From assembly GCA_039566865.1 (NCBI GenBank), contig CM076944.1, positions 10,314,501 through 10,378,500 of the forward strand: a DNA stretch of 64,000 nt, given 5' to 3'. How positions within the stretch are numbered: the stretch's first letter is position 1; each line of letters starts with the position of its first letter. A model generated the notes under the pieces. The model searched no databases, was not told the DNA's origin, and worked only from the letters and a program-made list of their open reading frames with translations. The position numbers and the translations under genes were made by a program. This document shows positions 33,772 through 44,300 of this stretch, one piece after another. The stretch comes from Aurelia coerulea. Its lineage: Eukaryota > Cnidaria > Scyphozoa > Semaeostomeae > Ulmaridae.

Positions 33772-36700
33772 CTGAAGAAAAATCTTGAAGTAAAGTTCTG
33801 AAATTATTAGAAAGAGGCAACGGTGAGTTAACAAGTATCAAAGGAGTCAAAAACATGATTTGGCGTTCTAAAAATCACAGAAATTCATAAATCCTGTGCA
33901 TGTTGAACATTTCTTTGTGATGAGTTACTTCAAAAGCCAAACTTTAGCGATATTGATTATTCTAGCCTAGCCATGCATTTAAATCTGAGAAGTTCTGAAG
34001 TTTCGTGAGCTACCTACCTTTGAAGCAGTCAATTCAAATCCTTTTACATGGGTGATTAATTTCATGAACATGCAATGTGTGAATCGAAAGTTATTGTTGA
34101 ATCGCAAACTCAAGGATTTTAAGCTAGCTACAATATCTAAAATTCTATAGCACGAAATAAATTTTTCAAGCCATTATTTCAAAAAAATTTTCTAGCAAGA
34201 GTCCATTGCAATTATTCCTACCAGGTGAGTTAATAAAAAGAATCCCCGTTTGAAAGGTCATGGCTTCCTGGATATCAAGACGATGATATCGGCAAATATA
34301 TGGTTTAATGGTAGACATGTTCAAACCCATTTTAGAATTTACCTAACTGAAATCGGACACTCCATTCTGAAATTATAAGGGATTTTCTCGAGAAAGCCTT
34401 TTCAAAAAAAACTTCACAACGAGCACAAAATCACAAACAAATTTCCCCAACACTTCTGCCGTACACGGGCCTTACAGCAATGACTTCTGCACGCTTTAGC
34501 ACGTGTAGCTCTTGGGAGGAAGAACAAGTCTTCCCCCTGGTATAAATAACCTATTCAGGGAGGTTTCATTCTCCCAAGAGGATAAAATACACGAATACAT
34601 GAGTGTCATCATTTTTAGGAAGGCAAACCAAGGAAAATTTGCTAGTTGTTTTCACTCATTTTGGCAGGTTGTTGGAAGGGGCTTTGTGTAGAAAATCTAT
34701 ATACATATTCGTTGCAGTCGGATGTGGCGTCATTCCCTTTGTCCCTCTCGCGAACGTTCCAATTGTCTAGACAGTTCGATTGGCAGAACCGTAACATGGG
34801 CAAAGTCAAACCAAAGGTGAAAACGTCGCCCAACATTCCGTTCCTCCTGGAAACGTCCTCTTTTTCCAGTCAACACTCTGGTCGAGGGGTTATTCGCCAA
34901 TTTCCTCACCCCACTTTCGGCTTGCCAAGCCCTTTGTTTCCCTTTGTGTTGAACTCGAAGTCCTTTGTCATTCCATTGTTCTCGCGCAGCTCATGACGTC
35001 AAAAAATGGGTGCCCTTCAACACCCCATTGAGGGATTTTCTGATTTTTAAAAAATCCCAGTGGGATCTCTTTTCGCTTGATATGCATTGGGACCCATTTG
35101 GAGAGGGAATCAGGTCCGGGGATTTTCTAGGTGCTTGAGGGGGGTCGAGTGGAAACTGCACATTTCCTACCCTTCAAAGGCCATTTTCCCCCAGTTTATT
35201 TGCTAAATGTCGTCTTTTGACAGCCTTGCTATATTTAAGGAGTTTCTACCTCAAAATTTGAGTTATTGGGAGAGGGATTCGCGCTCCAGAGTGCCACAAT
35301 TGCAACATTTTCTAATTTTTAGATGCCTTTTTAGCCCTTCCTCGGGGACTCCCCCTTCTCTCAAGAGAAACATCCCCTTTTATGTTTTCAACTACCATCT
35401 GAGTTGTGGGAAATTGTTGATAGTTTTTAGATTGAAATAGTACTTGAATTGTTCCTTGAGAGGATTAACATTTACGATACTCTCGACCAGCTTTTGGCAG
35501 CAAATGGCCACTAAACCTAGATTGGCTAAGTCTCTTATTAAAGAATAGGCCTTCATGGAATGAGAAGAGGGAAAGAAGAGTAAAATGGTGTGAAATATTG
35601 GACGATAACTGGAAGTAAGGGATCGGCAACGAATGCGTGCATTCTGTTTTTGACAGAAACCACATGTGCAGAAATTGAAGGTGAAGAAAATCCTTCAAAG
35701 AAGACAGGGGCCAGGTCTTGGGCCAAATTGAAATAAAGTTTAGCTATGGGAGTTTTTCAGACTCCTGTCGACTCTTCTGATTTCCTGCAGTCTTATTTTA
35801 TGAGTCTCCGTAAGTTTTATTTTTACCTGCCGTCTTTTATGCTTTTATGAGCAATGACTGGGACTTACCATCTGCTATTCTACAAGGCAGTTTTACAAAG
35901 AAACCAGCGATTTGCACGTCGCCCTTTGCCTGATTAAAAACGTGAAACGAGTTGAGGGGTGTTATCACTCTTCCGAACTATCCTCGGCTGAACATATGAT
36001 GAGTGATCTGAATTGAGACGCCGGCCTAATGTTTACAAGCTGTTTTCAGAGGTCATTGAAATTGAACAACAACAAAAGAAACCAGCGATTTGCACATCGC
36101 CCTTAATTTCATTCTAATGTTGAGGCTCTGGTACCCAGAGTACGTCGCCCTTTGCCTGATTAAAAACGTGAAACGAGTTGAGGGTTGTTATCACTCTTCC
36201 GAACTATCCACTGCTGAACATGATGAGTAATCTGAATTGAGAGGCCTAATGTTTACAAGTTATTCTGTTTTCAGAGGTCATTGAAATTGAACAAGAATAC
36301 ATTAAACAATACATTCATACAATTCTATTTGCACTTTCTTCATTGTCAAGGCAACACCGCTAATTGCCCTTCCATTCAAGACACATATCTGACGTCAATA
36401 CTTTTCAAACCAGAACAATGGCTGGAAAGAACAATCAGAAAGTGATTTCAGAGCCTCTGTGTGGGATGAGAGGGCTAGAAAGCAGGGGGCGAGGGGGTAA
36501 CTCCTATAGGGGGTCTGATATATATATGTGTCTTTGAGAATTCAGAGTTAGGACCCGTAACCAGGGCAAAATTTTAAATATGACCCCATAAACCGGGAAA
36601 AATCTACCACAATGATCGTAACATACAAAGTAAATTGAGAATTTATAGAGCTATATTCCTTTTTATGAAAGTTTTTTGTAGAATCTTAGGAAAAACAGGG

Positions 36701-39700
36701 TATTTTTCTTCAGAAAATATTCCAACCCAAAAACAGTGAAATGCTGGCTGGTGGACTCGGGGCCCTAAAATAAAAGTCAAAATTCACCTGCCCAAGTTTC
36801 ATACCCCAAGTTTTATGGAATTCTACTGTTTTCCAACAAAGAGAAGAGATATCAGTATAAGTGAATCGTAATAAAGTGCCAAAATCCATTTACTGTTGAA
36901 TTGCACCCACCGGGAGTGTGCTGTACAGTTGGGGATGTTCAGTACAGTGGGGAGGTATGTTTGAGTACAGTGGGGCAATTCAGTATAGTGGGAGAGGCAT
37001 CCGGAGTTCAGTGGGAGATACCTTGAGTGCAGTGGGGGACGGGGGTGCTCAGTGCGGTGGGACAGTGGCGGACTGGCTCGGATTTTTGCACCGGCCATGC
37101 ATGAGTTATGGGGCCCTAAGTGGGTGCGGCCTACATCATGAGGGTGTGGTCATGTACAAAATTAGTGGCAATTCTTCGATTTCTTACCAATAGCAAAGCT
37201 AAAGTCACTTTCTCTGAAAATGAGGCTCATACCATATTATGGCATGATTAAAATCTTTACGTAGTCTCTACTTTATAAAAGTAACACTGACCTTTTGAGA
37301 GTATTTTGGGCCAGATGATCTGTTACAGCTGCACAGATGAACTGTTAGCAACCCTTTCTCGAACCTCGCCCGGCAGTGTGGCCAAGGAAAATTTACTGAT
37401 GGCAGCGGTGTGGCCAGGGTAAATGAAGTGGGGGGACTTAAAGGAGGGGTCTGGGGGTGAAGCTCCCAGGAAAATTTTTGGGGGCACGCCCTTTACTTTG
37501 GCTTAGAATGCATTTCCCAAAAATCATGCTTGCCATTAGCGACAAAAAACCTTGATCGTTTTGTAACAGTTATCCTATGAATCAGAGCACGAGGAAAATT
37601 TTTGAAGAAAGATCCTTTACTTCGGCTTAGTATGCATCTCCCAATATCATGCTTGCCAGTGCTAAAATAATGGAAGATTTGACATTTCTCGGAAACTCCT
37701 TACCCAACCTATGCCCAGTTATTTTCTCCCCGGTTTTAGAGGAATCTCGAGGACCATCTTTCGATAAATGTGGGGGGGGGGGGCAATTGGCCACGCCACT
37801 GACTGATGGAGTATCAAAATGAGGGGTCTGGGGGCAAAGTCTCCAGGAAAATCTCTAAGGACATTCTTCTACCTTGGCTTAGAACGCTTCTTCCAATCCC
37901 ATGTCTGAAGGTGCTTAAATTAAATTTCTAGCAAGTGTGACAGTAGTTTTATGAATAAGCATCCACAGGGAAATTTTGTCAATAAATATCTGTTCTTTGG
38001 CTGAAATTTTCAAAATTATTTTAGCAGTTTTCTATCAATCAACACTCTCATAAACGTTTTCGCGCAAAAGCTTTTACACTGCTACAGCAATCTAATTTTT
38101 GCGTGCCCCCAAAGTGGAGGCCTTGACAAAGTTTTTCCCGGAAAATTTTTGAAACTGACAGCCTTATTTTGGCTTAGAACGATTCTTCCAGTCATTTTAT
38201 AGCATTTTTCAGAGAGTTTTACCCTACACTACCAAAACTCGACTATTTTTTTTGAAAGAATCTCAAGAACCATCTTTTGGCAGAAGTTTGACCGGGTCTT
38301 TACCGTATCTTCACTCTCGACTGTATCAATTTCTTTGATCAAGTTCACTGACACAGAAGGATTCAAATGTGAAGTGAGATGTCTATTATTCAATAATGCA
38401 GATTTACTAAAGAAGTTCCTAATTTCACAAAAGGGGCCTTTTCCTAGCAAAAATGGGGCCCTTTTTGTACAATTTTGAGGGGGGCCGGTGGGCCAGTCCG
38501 CCACTGAGTGGGGAGGCATCTGGAGAAAAGTGGGGGGGGGGGGATACCATGATGTGTGTGGTGAGGCATCATCAGTATAGTAGGGGGATATTCAGAACAG
38601 AGAGGGGGGTTGCCAGGGTAGTTACTAGGGGGCCCAGGGCCTCTGTGGGCCAGCAAGAAATAAGGTATGTATGTTTCTTTGTTGTAGTTTTCTTTCAGGA
38701 ACGTTTTCAGGCCTGCAGGCCCACTGAGATTCTGAAAAAAATCTAACAGCAGTGTCTTACCAGTGCATGGGGGGGGGGCGTGACCCAAGGATAAAAGTGC
38801 GTGCTGCTCGGCCTCTCTCTCGACGGCCCTGGGGGTAAACACTCATGTTGTTAAATGCTTCCTTGCGCAACTATGAACAGCAGCTTTGTAACAGAAAGCA
38901 ACGTCAAGAAGCAACAAATTCTTTCCCAAGCAATCACTCGGTACGACGGCGGGCCAGGTCGGCGTCGCAGGCGCCGACCGGCAAGCCTAGTCTCTCATAT
39001 TCACGGGAAGGAATGGCCGATTAAAGCCAGGTAAATTACTGAACCTTATTGAACATATTGGTAATAAAAAAGACCGTTTAATATTATTGCTTTGATCTTC
39101 AGGGAGAAGTGGCCTTCTAAACAGGGCTTCTTTTTTATTCGCCAGGTAGAAATAATGAAGTTTTTGCAAAAACTGAAGAAATTCAAGAACAATTTTGCAC
39201 ATTTTTCAATCGTCACGAAATTGCTCAGATTGGGAAGTACCCCACAAGTAAAATGTCTACCAGGAGTATTCAATAGGAGTATTCAATGTCGTTTCACAGT
39301 TGCCAAGGCAAATTTGCGAAAAGCCAGCAGTTGATCAGTTCTTAGCATGCCAATCTGTTTCTTCAAATTTTCCTGGTTTAGTTAATGCATACATAAGATT
39401 TCAAGTGTGCTTTTCAGTAAATCTTCTTGATTGCATGACAGAGCAAAGAGTTTTGGAAAATTGGGGAAATATAATAAACGGGTGAGTCACAAAACTGTAT
39501 TCGCTGTTTGAAAAATCGTAAATGATTTCTCATACACCCATTTGTAAAATGTTAATTGCATCATCTTGCTTAGACTTCAACTTAATTTGCAAGATTTTTC
39601 TAATAATTTTAGGTGCATTGGTTCTTTATGAAATTAGGAATTAGCCGAAAGTTAAATCTCTTGAAATGCACAAAAACAACTAAAAAATGGCTAGATCATG

Positions 39701-41269
39701 TAGATCTGGACTTTTGGATGCCCAGCATTGACAGGGAAGCATAATAACATTTCAAGAGTTTCGGTATCGGTAGAAAGCAAAGCCTAAGCAATGCAAAACA
39801 TTATGTTACCATTATGATTCTGGAAACATTGATCAAATTGAGCCAATCACTTATAGTTTCACGAAAAGCCAATAATGGAAGCCAATTTTCGGGAATTCGT
39901 CATTAAAATTAAGATCATGCATTTTAAATTAAGAATAAATTCTTGAAACAAAATTAAACCCTTGGCTAGGCAACGGAGTTGTTATTTTTCAAATTGCTGT
40001 TATCGTTTTTGTATTACGATATTTCAAAGGGTGTAAACATTTCTTTGACTCACTTGGAAGTTAGCAGCTCGGTTGTGGATCATCATTCTAGTCCTGCCAT
40101 CGGTCCCGGTGCATGATTTCTAACTTGCCACTAAAGGTCGATACTTTTTATGGGGCAGCAACTTCTAAAATTTCCACTTCAATTATTCGGCTCTTCCTAT
40201 GAAGCTGGACAAAAATGTACAGAAATAAAGAACTTGAACTCACGACAAAATGGCTGACATTCTTCATCCTGTCGACGACATTCTTTAGAGTCTTTAGGTT
40301 TGGCATACTAACACTGATCTGAAAAGTAATAACAAGTTAATCAACTGAGATACTAAGTGCACAGCGTAATCCATTTTAAAGGAAATCTAAGCATATATAA
40401 GCCCTCGATGAAAATGGCCAAGCGAAAACAATAGGGAATGACATGTGCCGCACCATATTTGGGTAACTGATCTACGTCAACAGGAAATACTGATATCTGA
40501 TAGGCTAGAATTTGATCGCAAGTGGCTTGAGCCACTTTTATATGCTTACATTCCCTTTAAAGTCATCAGATCCTCTACAGTATCAGAGAGAGTTACACGA
40601 CAGCAACAGATCTTGGAGATGGGAGAAGAATGCATTGATTACATAGTCGCAGTTCTCCTCATTGATATACTTTCCATCCAATTAAAAAGGCAAACATGTG
40701 TTGTTGCTGCAGTTGTGGTTGTTAAAATAACTGTGTAAATCGGCATGAAAGTGAAGTTTGTATAAGGATTACAAGCTCGTAGTTATTGCTATTGATAGGG
40801 TGATGTACGCTATAACTACGACTCATGGACTTTCACATTGAAAATAGGGACGAAATTGTTTCCCTTGACGTCACGTCCGATATGGAAACCATAGCAACAT
40901 TGTACGAAAAGCCGAGTGGATGGCGGATGCGCCTAACTTGTCGGCTCAATCCTCAGATAATAAAACGCCTCAAAATTCAAGTTTTGAGTGACGTTAGCAA
41001 TGAACAAAAGCCGCAAATATCCAGATGAATGTTTCCTCAATCCAAGAATTAACAAACCTTTAAGTTTCAACAGAATTTCCTCATTTAGAAGGCTACTTCA
41101 GCTAGCAATAGTGCACGCCACCACGCCACAGCTCCTGAAGTTTTCCAACAACCGAAAAGAGGCCATTAACCTCGTCTCAACGTGAATAGAAAAATCGGTG
41201 CCCCCATTGTTTATTTTCGTTCCACTTCTTGACGTGAAAGTCCGCAAGTCCCAGTTTGAGCAAAAAATA

Positions 41270-41305
<36 letters not shown>

Positions 41306-44300
41306 CATTGCTGTTGTTGTTGCGAAAACTGGGATTTTTCCGTGATTCCAAAGTTTTTATAGCATTGTTAGATTTATTACCTGGAGTCTCTCGTTCCCCT
41401 GTGCTCTTTGACTTAATGATTGCGCTTCGGTCAACAGAGAGACTCATTGATAGAGAGACCTCAGTGGAGCGACAACAACAACAATAATAATTCAACTCAA
41501 TAAGATGAGCGTAACTAGAGAGTCCTTATGTAAGGTTATAGCATTGCTGCAATGCTACTTTGTAATAGACGACACAAAAAATGACCTATGACTTGCATGT
41601 ACTTCTAGGCTTTTTTGATTGAAACTAACACAAGGCGAGTACCTACTACAAACAAGAGGAGTTTCTTTGGCCGATTAGTCAATCTACGAATATAAACAAA
41701 GCAAACTGAAAAGATTCCAAGAAAAGAAACATGGACTGGCCAACACATTCTTGGACTTTAAGAGATGATGTTAGTACGCATCGAAAATAGAAAAAAACTC
41801 CAAGAATCTGCCCCAGATTTTTATTTATTTGGATGATAAGCTGAGCGCTGTGTCTGAATGACACACACAAATATATGAATTTTGAAAGCTCTATTATTCA
41901 GCATAAATACATAAAGTATTTCCGAAAACAAGTCCGTACAAACTCGCACTCCAACGGGTTAGAGGCATCATTGCATCTAGACTGATTACGATAAGTCCTA
42001 ATCCAGTAACCGCTCATCAAAACGAGACTTACAACAAAGAGAAATCGCTCATACCGATTAGAGCGTCCGGCAGCCTAACAATAGCGATAACTATGGCCAT
42101 GTGATCAGTCTACATTGCAGCCTGGTTTATTAACATTTGTTGGTTGACTAATCAGCTATATAAATCATATTTTGTAATCTAGTCTTAATCAAGAGAAACA
42201 CAGCTATACCATAGGTAGGTTACATGTTGCGTACGGCAGGAAAATTTTTGGTTTGCTAAGCAACGATACATCCAAAGGACTGTATCTGGTGTTTCTTTCA
42301 TGCAAACCATTCCATTGATTCTCCACTATAAGTACACCTTATTCGAGGGTGATCCTCAGAGTAAATAATTGAATTAAAAAGTAATTTCTCTCACTTACGT
42401 CGTATTGAGGGAGAGATGGCTTGTCATAGTCTTCCCAGAATCGCGATGGGATGATTCCAACTGGGACATCATGTGTGACACTCCTCGTATGGCTCACAAG
42501 AGACGGCTGAAGAGACACAATCAAAGACAGTTTGGCTGGATAAGTGAAAATAAAACTGGCAGCCTTCGGAAGATGGTAAAACTGATCTATTGAAGAACCA
42601 TTGTTTGGCTGCATGAGTAAGAATAAAACTGCCAGCCTTGGGAAGATGATAAAATTGATCTATTAAAGAGTCATTCTCGTGCAGGGTCCGTTGAGAGCAC
42701 GCTACAATTTCAGACTGCCTGAAAAGCAATTTGGCCTAAACGGAAACTATAGATTCACAGTGTAGCAGTTGACAGTTTCACTAAGGCAAACTCTTTCTCT
42801 CACTTCAACTACTGTAGTGTAGGTTCATGGTTTCTGCTGAGGTCAAATGTGACTTTCAGGCAATCGGAAATTTCAATTTGCCCGCAAGGACCCTGGGTGA
42901 CAATGGCGCTTTAATGAATTCGAAGGATTTTTGCATAAAGGAAAATTCAACATACATTAGAAATTGCGTTCGGGTATCAATGTAAACATTTAGATTCTGT
43001 GAAGCAGATCAAATGCACCTTTCCTTAGGGTCTGCTTATGTGAGATGGGTTATCTGGCTCGGCTGGGTGGGATGTAACTTTACTCGCGTTTATATGTGTG
43101 TAGACCTGCCTTCCTTTGCATAAACTAGATATAGCAAGAACTCATTTGCCTTTCTACCAGCCCAAAAGTATCTAGTATCCACTATACAGTAAATGAACGG
43201 AGGTATAGCGATCTAACCTAAAAATATAAGAAAAATGGTCATGAGCAGGTTCGGCTCCAATTATTTTGAACAGTCGAGAACATCAAATACGATAGGAATG
43301 GTCATGAGCAGGTTCGGCTCCTATTATTTTGAACAGTCGAGAACATCAAATACGATGGGTTATATCTAGATTGACCCGGTCCCCCTAGCTAAACTGCTTT
43401 TAACCCCGTTGTTTTACTTTAAGTGATAAGATCGCCTTGGCCACGTCTTTTAGAATCAGTAACTTGATCACCATTGTTTTTAGCTTTCTTACTCCAAAAA
43501 GTAACTTGTTGAAAGTCTTCTCGCCTTACTACTATCCTATTACTATTACTATTACTATTACAAGTCAATTTTGAAATGGAATACAACTTTTGAATTCTTG
43601 AGTAAACGAACTCGACAACGAAGCTTTTGCTTGGCAAATACAATTTCTTCAATCAAATTGTTCTCTGCCCTCTTAAAAGCAAGCCTCAAGACCATCACAG
43701 CCCATATACAGTCACAGTCATGCCAATAAACATCAGCACAGCAAAAAGTATCCATCTCTTGTGTATGTTACTCGGTTTGCTGCTATCACTATCGTATGCT
43801 GGTGGAGAGAAAACCAAAGAAAAGAGGGATGGTGGCTTAATGAGACTCATAACAAAGAGAACTGGAGCAAAAGGAATAGGTGAGATAACTGAACATTTTA
43901 CCATTTGCTGTAGTCTTGCCTTCCACCTGCACGATGCAAGTAAAATTTACAAATACTAGTGGTATTATTTTTGTTTGACATCTAAAGGAAAAAGTTTGCT
44001 ATTCTGCCTGCATAATGTAACCGCATTCTACTGAACAAGTTTTTGGTTGCTTTTACCCAGAGGGCTGAAATTTTCCAATGATAAGTCAAAGATTTGTATA
44101 TGGATATCATCTGTAATTGGCCCCCTCCCCAATGCCACCAGAAGTCGCTCCCCTCCCTAATGCCACCCGAAGTTACTTCCCATTGTGTGAAGAAATATTC
44201 GCTTGCTTCACCGATCATCGAAATTTATTACTTAAATTTCATGAAAATCTGCCGGCATTGTATAAAGGTAAAAAGGGTTGAAGGCAAGAATTAATGGACA

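Noticed and set aside
40860..40905. CRE (TGACGTCA) next to an X-box-like GGAAACCATAGCAAC, suggesting a promoter
   Set aside because: Single short matches in an intron; TGACGTCA also occurs in several repeats here, and no first exon follows.
41211..41495. Asn-rich or Leu-rich small proteins
   Set aside because: Translation of a TTG microsatellite.
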